Notes under the pieces: generated by a model
What the model saw: the letters and a program-made list of their open reading frames with translations, nothing else
Told to the model about the DNA's origin: nothing
Databases searched by the model: none
Made by a program: the position numbers and the translations under genes
Source: Loxodes magnus
Lineage: Eukaryota; Ciliophora; Karyorelictea; Loxodida; Loxodidae
Assembly (NCBI GenBank): GCA_946699065.1
Contig: CAMPDV010001202.1
Span: 62,001-126,000 of the forward strand
Length of the DNA: 64,000 nucleotides
Reading direction: 5' to 3'
In this document: positions 1 to 10,760 of the stretch, piece by piece
Layout: each line of letters starts with the position of its first letter
Numbering within the stretch: position 1 is the first letter of the stretch

Positions 1-1848
1 TTAAAAGAAGCTTTTCCTAAGCAAACTCTACTTTGCTCTTAATGCATTGTAGAACACAAAAATCATAAGATAAAGTAGACAGCTGAGTCTTTCTATCTGA
101 TTAAGAATAATGTAATAACAATGAAGAAAGACATATAATAATCATAGCAGCAAGTAGATTAAATTTAGTAAATATACAAGAATAATAAAAGCTTCCTAAC
201 TAACTTACCCTCTAACTTAAAAGAAGCTTCATTAGAAAGTTAGATTCATTCATGCTCATAAAACTTATCCAACTTACAAGCAGATATCTAGCTCATACTT
301 GCAAAGCCTTTTCCTCAGGAATTTAAAACCATTTTAGATCTACAAGAGCTAATTTAGATTAACGGTTAACTAAATTAAATATACAGCTGCATATCATTTT
401 TACCCTAATAATCTAACTTTCTCTATCTATTTTAGCAAGATAGCTATAAATACATACCTTAAATATTCAACTTTTCCTTAATCAGCCATTAACTTACAGA
501 AACTTAAAACAATCAACATTATGCTTAAGTAATCTCTCCCAATTAATTAGAGTAAGAAACAACTTACCTAATTTAGTAGCTTAAGATACAAAATCAAGAT
601 ATTAAGCAGTAACTTGCTTCCTTACAGAAACTAATAGAACAGAAAGACCAGCTAATTAACAATAGTCAAGCCATTTAACACTCTTAAAACTACCAACACC
701 AATAAAGTATAACTGATCAACAGATATTAGATTACTGAAACAACTCTTAAGTTGAGTAGTGTTATTATTTTGACGTTGATCAAAGCCAAATAATAGAAAC
801 TATTAAAAATTTAAATGCTAAAGGAAATATATTAAGCTTAGTTAACAAACCATGCACTAAATGTACAAACTCCTAATCTTTTCAACTAACTTGCAATCAT
901 ATTCTCTGCGAATTATGCTTAGGCAAATACCTAAGCTCTCATATATAGAAGTAATCTTAGTCTTAATTTAAATAAAAGTTAGACTTTAAATTGACTTGTC
1001 CAGAATGTTCCTTCTAGGTGGATAATCAAAAAGTTAGGAATACAGTTTAATATTTTATACTTAGAGGATAGATTTAATTAGTAGATTACGATTAAGAAGA
1101 TACATAAGATTAAAGCGAATAAAGTAAATGCAATTTTTGCTTTAAATCTTCTTAGAATTTAAAAATGGATTGTGGTCATTACATTTGCTAGATGTGCATT
1201 TAGAGTTTATTTTAGTCAGTTGGATTAGATTTATATAAGATACATAATAAGAAATAATAATAAGATGCTCTTTATTAATAGCAGTTATAATCTTTAGAAT
1301 TCTCATGTCATAATTGCTAAAAAACAAATAATTTATTTAATATTTTTTAACGAGAGGCAAAAAGACAATTCTTTATCAAGCAAAAGAAGAAATCATAAAA
1401 TAAAGGTAGCAAATAGATGAATTAATTTGGTGAATACTAGTAAGGTTTCCTCTACTAAAATCCTTTTAAAAAGGTGAGTTTATTGTAAAAGAAAGAATTT
1501 TTTAACTTTTACAAATAAATAAAGAGTGAAATAAACTAGGAAAATATGTTTACAAAAGCTTTAAGTGAATGCAATCATTGCTAGAGTTTTTAGAACAATT
1601 ATGTAATGAATTGCAATCATGAATTTTGTGAAGAGTGCATTATAATGCTATATGAATAATAAGCTAACTAAAGCATAATTCCTTCGACTAAAGATCCATA
1701 AAAATTAAAAAGCCAGCTAAGCATAATATATGAAATGAAATGTCCAGCTTGTAATGTTACCTTTGAAAAAACCAAATTTCAAGAAGTTGTTAAAGATATT
1801 CGAAATTATATGGTTGAAGCTTTAGAAATAGATCTTTTCCATTGCTGA
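1..1848 (+). CDS. B-box and triple-RING zinc-finger protein, copy A (5' end outside window)
   Basis: This is a probable ubiquitin-ligase-type scaffold. Read with TAA/TAG as Gln, frame 1 stays open for 615 codons up to TGA at 1846, apart from one TGA at 736. The first codon equals residue 23 of the complete copy at 24263, so only the start is missing. Three C3HC4 RING patterns follow, opening at 853, 1129 and 1570. Each has C-x2-C, then C-x-H-x2-C-x2-C, then a distant C-x2-C. The TGA at 736 lies in the linker before the first RING. It is either Trp, or part of a 45-base GT..AG intron (707-751) that would keep the frame. The RING reading is clear; the E3 activity is inferred from the family. 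Confidence 0.8.
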
Positions 1849-2194
1849 TATGAACTTTAAATAAAAAACTTAAAAATTAAAAGTATAAAATATTAATAGT
1901 GCTTAACATTAATTTTTTGTCTAATCTTTGTTTTTCTCATATTTCTCTTAGGTTCTTACAATAATATAAGCAATATTCTCATAATTATTTTAAGATTATT
2001 CTTGATATTTTAAAGGAAGCATTTATTGGCTTAGATAATTTAAAAGCTTAAATTAATTGAAATTGATATTTTAAAATTAGTATTATATCATGTTTACGTA
2101 TTTCTTTAATTAAAGAATATGATAAAATGCTTATATTCTCTATAAGTATTTTAGATCATTAAGTCCAATCAATAGAACTAAAAATATTATTCAT
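1849..2194. other. Spacer after the RING gene
   Basis: AT-rich. The frame of the upstream gene stays open past its TGA and would encode a hydrophobic stretch. This is not distinguishable from chance in T-rich DNA. Confidence 0.3.
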
Positions 2195-3340
2195 TTCAGA
2201 AAGGAATTCTTTGCCGCTCCAAAGGAATAGGAACTCGGAGTGCAGCAGAACTATCAGAAAGCACACATGATGCAATAATGCCTATCTCGTGAGAGAAACG
2301 TAGGAAAAGGGTGAAGTCTGCATTACACCAGAGGTCTTAAAATCCAATGCTTCTGGACAGATGAATTAAGAACAGCACATCAAGGTGGCGCTGAACCTCC
2401 AGGAAGAGATTAAGAAACTCCACAAAAAAATGGCAGAGTAAATCAACCACAGGCTTTAAGATATGCTTGACTTGCGAGTGACTAATTTAGAGAGGGAGAT
2501 TGATATCTTACATACCTTCCAGAGCGATTAGTTCAGCCAGATAAATTACTAAGTATAAAGATTAAAGACTAAAGCCAGTAGTTGAAAGCATCCTTTAAAG
2601 CTAGAACCTTTATAGAAGAATTTGTTTTCAATTTAAAAGTAAGAAGTTTATTATACTCTTAGAAAATACTATTTTATAAGCATCAAGTTGATAAATTTAA
2701 ATGCTACTACTTAAATATCTTTGATACGGTAAATCGTAATAAGAACATTTTGACTATAAAAATACAATATCAGAGTCTGGATTTTTGAACTGATTTAGTT
2801 TAAATTAAAGCAAAAGTGCTTTTAGTTCCAGTTTTTAGGTAATAGTAAGCTTATATTCCTTTTTAAAGCCAATTCTTATAAGAATTTTTATCGCATAATA
2901 ACTAAAAGCAAGCTATTTTAAACTAGATTAAGCTTATATTTGTATTACAAGTAAGATATATAACATGCTATGTAATAAGTTAAGTCTAATGAAAATACAA
3001 TTCACATAAGAAAGTTTAATACATTTTATAGAAAAAAGCATAATCTTTTGGATTAAGTATATAAAAACAATTAGAAGCATAGAAGAATAAAATAAATCCT
3101 AAGATGAAGAATAGAAGTAAGAAAGGTGCAATGAGAGGAAAGAAAATGATTTTTTACATAAATAAAATAAAATTTAAAATCAGAAGCTATATAAAGAAGC
3201 TTTTTATTAAATAAGATTATTGTGTTAAATAAATTAAAGGCTATTAGAGCAAAATATTCTTTAGTATTTGTTCAAATTAAAAGTAAATGCGACAATTAAT
3301 AAAAAGGAATTTTTTATTATCTTAAACTAAGAGACTAAAT
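2195..3340 (+). pseudogene. G1: G-family coiled-coil protein, broken, copy A
   Basis: Member of a repeated family defined here by comparison inside the window. It begins with FRKEFFAAPKEQEL, which aligns with MSGFKTGFFVAQKKQEL of G3. Next comes a core with SGQMNQEQHIKVALNLQEE and then EREIDILH, which aligns with the same segments of G2 and G4. A basic C-terminal part follows, to about 3340. The start, core and C-terminus lie in different frames and no ATG precedes the first motif, so the gene is decayed or heavily frameshifted. The 3' part is shared with D. Coiled coils in other members end in a CCHC knuckle, so a Gag/ORF1-like nucleic-acid-binding role is possible but inferred. Confidence 0.55.
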
Positions 3341-3350
3341 AGAAATACTA

Positions 3351-3866
3351 TATATTTTTTTAAAACTGCCATAGTTGTTCGAAGGTGAACAACGAGGTCA
3401 TCTTCATCAGAGGTTGGGGAAGTTAAATACCCATAATCAACTTTATGTCTTCCTCTGCTTTGGTTTGGCTCGAGACATAAGATTCTTAGACCTTCAACAC
3501 TGGCTTGGCTTAGTTTATTTGTAATTCTGGAACGAAAAAGAAATAATATTGCGAGCTTCATCAGAGGTGGGGAATTTAAGTACCAATAATTGACACATGT
3601 CGTCCTCTGCTTTGGTGATGCAATGAGACGCAACCCTGCCATGTCCTTGAACCTCCAGCAAGTATTAAAGATTACGAGTATTCTAAAATTATATCAATAT
3701 TGAACATTTTTATCAGTACTGAATAATTATACCAGTATTGAACAAGGTTTATCAGTATCTTATAATTTTATCAGTAACAAACATTCTTGTCAGTATGAAA
3801 CATTTTTTTAAAGAGCTGCGCACCAACAAGAGTGCTACGCGCTCTATAATCAAATTTATTTATTAT
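3351..3866. mobile_element. E520 insertion, copy A
   Basis: About 515 bases present in A, B and C but absent at the matching site in D (near 49270). Short TATATA-type repeats flank it. It holds two diverged copies of a GC-richer unit (about 3400-3480 and 3560-3640), recognised by TCATCAGAGGT and CCTCTGCTTTGG. A tract of six or so near-repeats built on TCAGTA.TGAA follows (about 3690-3810), then a GC-rich hairpin at the right end. On the minus strand an ORF opens at 3642 (MAGLRLIASPKQ) and carries SPTSDE in the second unit. In copy C one extra base restores SPTSDE in the first unit, so the ORF may once have encoded a duplicated domain. It resembles a short non-autonomous element; no known family is recognised. 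Confidence 0.6.
3813..3844. repeat. Recurring GC-rich hairpin in E520, copy A
   Basis: GAGC, then a bulged T, then GCG pairs with CGC GCTC across a loop of about 17 bases. The first 15 bases, GAGCTGCGCACCAAC, recur exactly at 5950, and both copies run into TATAAT-type AT-rich tails. On the minus strand it faintly resembles a tRNA D-arm/box A, but no tRNA body follows. Confidence 0.55.
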
Positions 3867-4281
3867 ATATAAATTCTCATTTAATAATAGTAGCTTAACA
3901 TCACCAAAATCAATATTAAAACTTTTCTTAGTTTATTTCAAGATCTTTAAGAGAGAGTTAGCTGCATATTAATAATGATATTGATTAATTTTGAGTGCTT
4001 GAGGAAAGCTAAATTCTCACCTTGCTACTTTCTCTGAGATACCTCTTAATAGAAATGATAGGAATATTCTCATTTTGCATACAGCGATTACTATGAGTAA
4101 TGAGTATATATTTCTTTATCATAGGCTTCAAGTTCCTGCCAAGACCAGATAATCTTTCAGATAAAGATTTGGATCCAAAAAAAAATCTCAAATGCAAAAA
4201 ATAAATTAAGGAAATTAAAATATTTATTTCCTCCATTCTTTTGATTTTAAATTTTGTTTTAAATTGTTAAAAATCAGTACA

Positions 4282-5028
4282 TCACTTCCCTTTAAAATAA
4301 GTTTTCAAACTTAGATTTTTTGATTGTTAAGACATGGCTATCTTCTTCTCTTTGCTCTAATTACTCTTTAATTCTTTAATCTTAGGTCCATTTTCTTCTG
4401 AAAATGTCTCCATTCTTGATGTAGTAAATCTATTCTCTCTTCTTTTGCTTTTAGATTCAACACTCTTTTTAAGATCTGGAATTTCAGGCAGTTCTTGTAC
4501 TAGTGTCTTATGTTATTACAATAATAAATTTTTTTTCTAATTCTTTTTCATTAAGTATGTCTCTTAATTTTAGTTTACTGAATTAGCTCTTTAACTTTGG
4601 AAGATGTTCTCCATATGTTCATTTTTTCTTGCATCTTTTAGAGTTGGTAATTTGTCTTACTGATTTAATCTCAGCGGTAATTTCATACGACGCCGATTTC
4701 CCTCTCTTAATTGGCCATTCTTAAACCTAGCATATCTTAGAATCCATCATTTATTAGCTCCATCAGTTCATGTTCTCCTTTAGGAGTTTCTTGATCTCTC
4801 CCTGGAGATTCAGCTCCATCTTGATGAGCTGTTTCATGCTCATCTGTCCAGAGGGATTAATCTCCAAGACCTCTTAATGGAGAACGGACTTAGTCAAATG
4901 CCTCGATATCTTTTCCGAGGTTGGAGTTATTCCAGCTTGATTAGTTTTCTGTTGTTTTTAGCCTCCTTGTAGTTATATTGTGTTCTAAACTCTTATTTCC
5001 TTGGAGCCGTAAAGAATCCCTTTCTGAA
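4282..5028 (-). pseudogene. G2: G-family coiled-coil/CCHC protein, broken, copy A
   Basis: Reading leftwards, it starts with FRKGFFTAPRKQEF. The family core follows, with TPTSEK, KSVLHQEV, NPSGQMSMKQLIK and LKEN. Then come RMANQEREI and a degenerate knuckle in which the first Cys is Phe (FYYCNNIRHQYKNC). At least two frameshifts separate these blocks, and there is no ATG at the start. A 40-base deletion relative to D lies at about 4560 and shifts the frame. A second open frame over the 3' half ends in LKTYFKGK at a TGA (4282-4284). G2 and G3 are transcribed divergently, about 160 bases apart, so they may share a promoter region. Confidence 0.6.
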
Positions 5029-5190
5029 ATTATATTCTTATTTTTAATCTCACTTTTGATTATAAGAAACTGCAAAATAATTGCTATTTACATTTATTTA
5101 GTTATTAATTTAATCGAATTTTAAACTGAAATTTTTCTATTTAAACCAAAATAAAATTTCTAATTAAAAATAATAAGGAATAAAAGAAAA

Positions 5191-5945
5191 ATGTCAGGAT
5201 TCAAAACAGGATTCTTTGTGGCTCAAAAAAAGCAGGAGTTAAAGACATCCTAGAAAGGCTAGTACCAGGAAAAGGCTACCAAAAAGGTCACCCATCACCA
5301 TGAGTCTCCCACCTCCGAAGAAAAATTTAGAAAATAGGCTAAAAATATAATGTGGTTGGAAGTCTCAAATCTTCCACATAAAGTAAATAAATTATGATTA
5401 GTTGATTAAAGTAGGGCTGGAACTCCAAGAACAAGTCAAAAAATTTGAAAATAGACAATAAGAAGTGAATGGAAAAACTTGAACTTGAAGAGGAAATAAA
5501 ATCGAGACTCAAAACCTAAGAAAGAGAACTTAACGCATTTTGAAATATTTCACAAGACTAAAACAGTTAATCTCAAAACTAGCAATAGAAACAGAAAGAA
5601 CTGCTCAAAAAGTTTGTAAAAATAGAAGAAAACTTGTACAAATTATAAATTTAAATGAAACTGAAAGAATAAAAGAATAATCCCATGATAATTTAAGGTG
5701 AAAAAACTTAAGATTTCAACCTAAACGACAAGCAAAAAGATGTTATTACTGTAACTCTCAAACGCATCTGTGGAAAAGGTGCTAGAAATTACCCTACTTC
5801 AACTAAGAATACTAAAACTAGTAGAAGTAGTTGGAGTAAAAAAGAAGAGACAATAACAACTAAAAATATCAAAAGAAAGAGAAAAATTATATTATAAAAA
5901 ATTTGGAAAAATTTACAAGAAGAAACGGACATATATTGAAATATG
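5191..5945 (+). pseudogene. G3: G-family coiled-coil/CCHC protein, broken, copy A
   Basis: ATG at 5191 begins MSGFKTGFFVAQKKQEL, preceded by A-rich DNA. PTSEEKFRKQ follows in the same frame. QLIKVGLELQEQVKKFEN, a Gln- and Lys-rich coiled coil, and a perfect CCHC knuckle (CYYCNSQTHLWKRC, C-x2-C-x4-H-x4-C, near 5725) lie in other frames. The knuckle residues survive in the diverged D copy while neighbouring residues change, which favours this frame as the true one. A Gag- or LINE-ORF1-like RNA-binding role is plausible from the architecture only. The gene ends against the hairpin at 5950. Confidence 0.6.
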
Positions 5946-5949
5946 GAAA

Positions 5950-5980
5950 GAGCTGCGCACCAACGAGGTAATACGCGCTG
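5950..5980. repeat. Recurring GC-rich hairpin after G3, copy A
   Basis: Same GAGCTGCGCACCAAC start and ACGCGCT closing arm as the hairpin in E520, with a related AT-rich tail. Its place directly after G3 suggests it is the end of a mobile unit that includes G3. Confidence 0.5.
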
Positions 5981-6056
5981 TATAATAAAATTAATTAACT
6001 CATTTAAATGTAAATTTATAACTTCTTAATTATATTAAAAACTAAATAATTGAAAA

Positions 6057-6345
6057 GATGGTGGGAGCTGAGAATGACCTTCTTAACAACACTTTCTGGT
6101 TTTATGGCTAGGAACAAGTTCCTTTCCTGTCACTGAGAAAGTCCCTGGTCAGAGTCATTTTCTGAAGGGAACACTGTCTTTGAGATTATCCGCTCTGGTA
6201 GGGGCTTGAAGCCTGGCTGCTCATAGCGATGGAGCTCCCTAGTGGCTGTGCCTGGAGCGCAACAGGGTATCCCCGTTATTCCATAAAAAGAGAGCGTCGG
6301 GTCGTGCAATCGGAAAGGAGTTTCCGGTGCAAAAAACGTTTTTAG
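6057..6345. other. GC-rich island, possible structured RNA, copy A
   Basis: Roughly half G+C in a background near one quarter. It contains short perfect or near-perfect hairpins: AGGAACAAGTTCCT (6110-6123), AACAGGGTATCCCCGTT (6261-6277, one mismatch) and CGGAAAGGAGTTTCCG (6311-6326). It is conserved in B and C, and C keeps these hairpins. It does not match snRNA, SRP RNA, RNase P or rRNA motifs that I can recall. With TGA as Trp an ORF also runs from ATG 6058. A and C differ by paired one-base indels near 6205 that would alter two or three residues. Strand and function are unknown. Confidence 0.4.
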
Positions 6346-6700
6346 TTGAAATTAATTAATTAAATTAAAAACTAAAAATGACTTGAAAAAGAGGTATTTA
6401 ATAAATTAAGTGTCAAATATTTTATTCCTTTTTTATTAATTTTTAAAAGCCTTTTAAAATGAAAACTCTTATATAAGAACCTTTAAAAATATTCTAAGTG
6501 AAATTAAGTAAATTAGATTGATGTAATTTAAAGGCTTATGTTTAAGTTAAGCCATAATAAGTTTTTAGTATCCGGACTTAGATATTCTTGATTTTTTGAT
6601 GTGATATAAAGAGTAAAAATATGAAGAGTAATTATATGAAATACAAATTAAGAAAAGAAAATACTGATACTAATATTAATTACTCTTAAAAAATAAAAAA

Positions 6701-8199
6701 ATGGTAGAAGGTTTCAAAAAGGGCTTCTATACCACCTCTTCTTTAGCCAAAAAAGAAGAGAGGAAGCAGGAAACCATTTCTTAGCAGTCTTCTTTTTCAT
6801 AACCCTAACTTTTTCTTACTTAATAACCTGGAAATTAAAAAGAGTAACGAAAACAAGACCTAAAGACAATCCATATGGAAACTCCAACCTCAAATGAGAA
6901 ACCAAGGAAGTAGATGAAGTCTGCTTTACACCAGGAGGTATCGGAGTTCAACCCTTCTGGCCAGATTAGCATGGAATAGCTCATAAAAGTGGTACTAAAC
7001 CTCCAGGAAGAGGTTAAAAAGTTTTGTAAGGAGAACACGAAGTTGACAGAGCAGATCTCTCATGGAATTTAAGATACCTTGATCTTAGAATGGCCAATTA
7101 GGAAAGGGAGATTGATGCTTTATGAAAGTACCAGCAAGAATAAGATAGTTAGACAAAATCTTAGATACAATAAATTCAGAGCTAAAATACGCAATTGGAA
7201 TTTAAAATTTCAAGTCAACAACAAGTGGAACAAATTGAAAAGGAACCTAACTAAAATTGCAAAATGGAGATTGAAGAAATAGAAGGAAGCAAGTCAAACG
7301 GAAGAACAGCAAGGAGGATTATATTTTTAAAGAAATGCTACTTTTGTTGTTAACAAGGTCTCTTATACAACTAGTGCAAGAAATTTTATCAATTCAAGAA
7401 AAAATAATTAATCAAGGAAAAAAAAGGAAAGAGAAAGGCTGCTTTGCAATTGGGAAGGAGGAATCTATAAGAGAAAATTGAATCAAGATACACTGAGACT
7501 GATTTTAACAAGACCTATCGGAAGAAGACGACAAGGAATAAACAAAATGGAGGAGAGATAAAACTTATAAACTTATTTTAAGCGGCAGATGTGAAATCTA
7601 CTGCTAAACAATATTAAATAAATTAAAGGAAAAAGAAAAAAAGGAATATTTAAGCTAATAATCTAAATAAAAATAATTAACAATTAAAAAAATAAAAAAC
7701 TAGCTATAGTGAAGATGATTAGCAAGTTCATATTTATCAGATAAATAAAAATATTTGGTAATAATAGTATAATAAGAAAAATCTAATGATACATCTTTTT
7801 AAACTTTTCTTATTTAAAGCTAACTAACAATTTTTACTTTAGTTGCAAGCCTTTCAGCCAGATTCAATAATATCTTTCAAATTCATTAAATAATTATAAC
7901 ATTTGAAGTATAAACTTTATAGCAGAAGAAAGATAGTGGCTAGCAATTAATTTAAGAGATTTAAAAGTTAAAAATAATATTTCTTATCTATTAATTAAAA
8001 AGGAACTTAAAAAAGACTAGCATTAACTAAAATAGCCTTTAAATTATTAAACTGCTAATTTCATTTAAAGTTATGCGTGAACCGAAGAAGTAGATATGTT
8101 TAAAAAATGTTAAAAGAATTAATAGTAAAAGATATTATAAATGAGATTTTAAATTTAAATAAGTTTCTTAGTATGTAAAAGTTATATAAGTAGTAATGA
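6701..8199 (+). pseudogene. G4: G-family coiled-coil/CCHC protein, one frameshift, copy A
   Basis: The best-preserved family member. ATG 6701 begins MVEGFKKGFYTTSSLAKK. PTSNEKPRKQMKSALHQEV and NPSGQISMEQLIK follow in the same frame. A single shift at about 7080 leads to RMANQEREIDAL, a Gln-rich coiled coil, a knuckle-like CYFCCQQGLLYNQC near 7360, and a basic C-terminus ending at TGA 8197. The second frame is open for 369 codons except for one TGA, directly after EREIDAL. G2 also has a TGA at that aligned position. Copy B has lost a G just after the shift and copy C has lost the ATG, so at least those two are dead. The function is inferred to be nucleic-acid binding. Confidence 0.6.
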
Positions 8200-9144
8200 A
8201 TAATTTTAAGTTAAAGGTATTTTAAAGATAAGTAAAAATAATTAAATTTTTAATATTTATTCTGATTTAAAATTAATTTAAATCTAGTTAATTGTTTATA
8301 AAGAAAATAAATAAATATCTAAATTTAAAAGTTCCAAAACATAATTATTCATTGTTCTAAAAATAATAACTATGTTCTTATATTTTAGTTAACTTTAAAA
8401 AATTTTAAGAGACAATATCCATTTATAAACTGAGAACATTGCATTTAATTTTTTAAATAAGCTTAGTTTATGCCATAATACAATCTAACTCAGTGCATTC
8501 TGTTTATTTAGTTAACATTTTTTTAAAATAAAAATGCATTTATTTGCTTTTATTATAGGAATATCTTTTAGGAATTGATAGTTGAAAAATGCTAACAGGA
8601 AAAATTACTAAAAAGTAATCTTATATGACTAAAATTACATTAACCAAAACTACTCTAAAAGTTAAATTCCTAAAATTGACAATTCATCAAAATCTTTCTC
8701 TATGAATTACTTAAAAGAACTTAAACTTATTTTCAAATTTTAAAAAGGAAATTAATAAATTCTTTAGATTATTAAAAATTCAATCAAATAAGCTGTGATT
8801 GGGATATATACCAAGACGATTGAAACTAAGAGATTTGGATGAGTTTAACTTTTATTTTATGCGTAATTAACATTATTATTCCAAGTAATTATGTCACAAT
8901 GGTACTAAATTCTGAAACTCTTTTATTTTATTAAAATTGTAATTATAACTTTAATTAAACCAGTATAAATTTATCTAAAACTCATCTATGTATTTTTAGA
9001 AAACTAAAGATAGTAAACTAATACATAAGTAATTCTGTTCAAACTATTAAGGCTTTCCTTTTAAATAAAAGTGAAATTATATCAAATAAATACCTAAACT
9101 TTCTTTTTTCTCTAAAAACTTAAGAAAATCATTAAAATCTTTCT
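8200..9144. other. Non-genic stretch between G4 and H
   Basis: Very AT-rich. Part of it (about 8560-8700) weakly resembles the inserted segment at 41400-41540. With TGA as Trp the H frame could extend into it, but a two-base indel between A and C near 8615 argues against conserved coding. Confidence 0.4.
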
Positions 9145-9651
9145 TCAAATCTAATCAATTTAAAAGTTTTTTAAAAGAAAATGCTTCTTAAAAAGTTCTT
9201 TTGCTTCTTAGTAGTTAGTAACTTCCCTCCTTTTTTAAAGCCAATTCACTTGAAGAGATAAATTACTCTCTATAATCTGAGTTTCTTGATTCAAAAAATT
9301 CCCATTACATGCTTGATAAAAGGTTTAAAAGTCTTTTGAAATATTGTAATGAAAACAATAAACTATAGCTAAATTATGCCTATTTGAAGTATCTATATAA
9401 TTACCCTATAATAATAATCTTAAATCTGATATATTTTAGCATACCTTTTTAGTAGATTTGAGATATATTCAGTTTTTTAAACTTTACCCAAATTTTCTTG
9501 CTTATTTTTTCAGATTCTATTACATTATCCTAAGTGCTAAAGGTATTTCAGTAATCTTAGCATCAATAGAGTCTATTTTTACTTTGATTTGAGGAAATAA
9601 ATGACAAGAAAAAAGGTAATTCTGCAAAGTTTCTGACGTTAACTGGCTCAT
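9145..9651 (-). CDS. Gene H: unknown protein, copy A
   Basis: ATG at 9651 begins MSQLTSETLQNYLFSCH and the frame runs 168 codons to TGA at 9145. One in-frame TGA (codon 61, after GQSLKN) is Trp, part of an intron, or a break. The protein is mixed polar, with NYIDTSNRHNLAIVYCFHY in the middle and a basic, Gln-rich end. No domain is recognised. The only difference seen among the three copies is synonymous (TTG in A, TTA in B and C, before CAG), which supports real coding. It is transcribed towards G4. Confidence 0.45.
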
Positions 9652-10760
9652 TCGAGTTGGTTGTTATTCTTAAATGAATGATCTGACTTGTTTAATTGGT
9701 AACAAACGATAGAGATATATGAGAATAACTTCATAAGCATTCCATTTAAGTTAATATTATATATAAAATGCTTTATTTTATTGACAATAAAAATAAAAAA
9801 TATACCTTTATTCATTTTACTTTTCGATAATTACTATATTTTCAAACCATATACACAGTAACTTTTAACCAAAAGCATAAAGATCTTATTACTTATAATA
9901 TGCATAGTAAAGCTTAATTAATAAAATACCTTAAGCTACTAAAAGCAAAAGCATTTATATTAGTTCCTTGCTAGCTAATTCTAATTAATTGAATGTAGAT
10001 AATCCCTTAAATTTAACTAGAAGGGAATTATTTAAAAGTATTAATTACATATTTATGGCTTAATTACCAAAGACAAATCAATTTAAAAGTATATTTTCTA
10101 CCTTATTTATTTCCAAGCTATTTTAGTTCTTAATCTTAGTATATTTTTCTATGCTCTTAATCTTATTTCAAGCTAGTTTTAATGTAATCAGATCTCATTA
10201 TTCATGCTTCTTTAAAGAAAGATTGATTTATATTAAAACTTCATAGATAAGCAATATAATAAAAAGTAGTCTTTTTTAATTCTAGTAAAATGAATAATAT
10301 TAATCCAATATAACTTTTAATTAAACTAGCTATATTTAAATTCCTATATTTACTTATCTTAGAATGCTACTCTACCATATAATCCTAATCAAGAGAAAGA
10401 AATTATATCCTATTAACTATTTTACTCCTATCTTCAGTAAAAACCCTTTTTATTACATTATTCATATAAAAGCAAAATAGACTTTCGCTCTTTTGCAAAA
10501 GGAATATTTAGAGAAGATTAAGATTATTCAAATACCAAATCTAATTGCAGGTTTAAACAATCGATAAGTAAAACTGATGGCAAAAGAAACATAAGGATTC
10601 ATTTTTATTCATAACTTTAAGAGAATTTTGCAGTTAAACTTTGATATATAGATATAAGAAGGATTTAGATGGAATATTTATGCCTAGTAAAAATAGCTTT
10701 AGGAAATTAAAAAACTTTTAAATAAAAACATTAAAATAGAAATTGAAAGTTTCAAACTTA
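9652..10760. other. Non-genic stretch between H and S
   Basis: AT-rich, with no recognised gene. A plus-strand frame at 10294-10644 is open but lacks an ATG and any known motif. Confidence 0.4.

Noticed and set aside
3322..3642. A confident protein gene inside E520
   Set aside because: The frame is disturbed by a one-base difference between copies and has no homologue I recognise. It is described within the element instead.
3813..3844. tRNA gene or tRNA-derived promoter at the GC-rich hairpin (minus strand)
   Set aside because: Only a D-arm-like piece is present. There is no anticodon arm, T-arm or acceptor pairing. A GGTTCAAGG sequence lies about 170 bases away, too far and a poor box B match.
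5725..5945. Alternative frame of G3 (basic, Ser/Thr-rich end) as the real product
   Set aside because: The CCHC frame aligns with the G4 and G5 knuckles and keeps Cys and His in D, while the alternative changes key residues.
10294..10644. Plus-strand open frame between H and S
   Set aside because: No ATG, no domain, and the copies are too similar to judge constraint.
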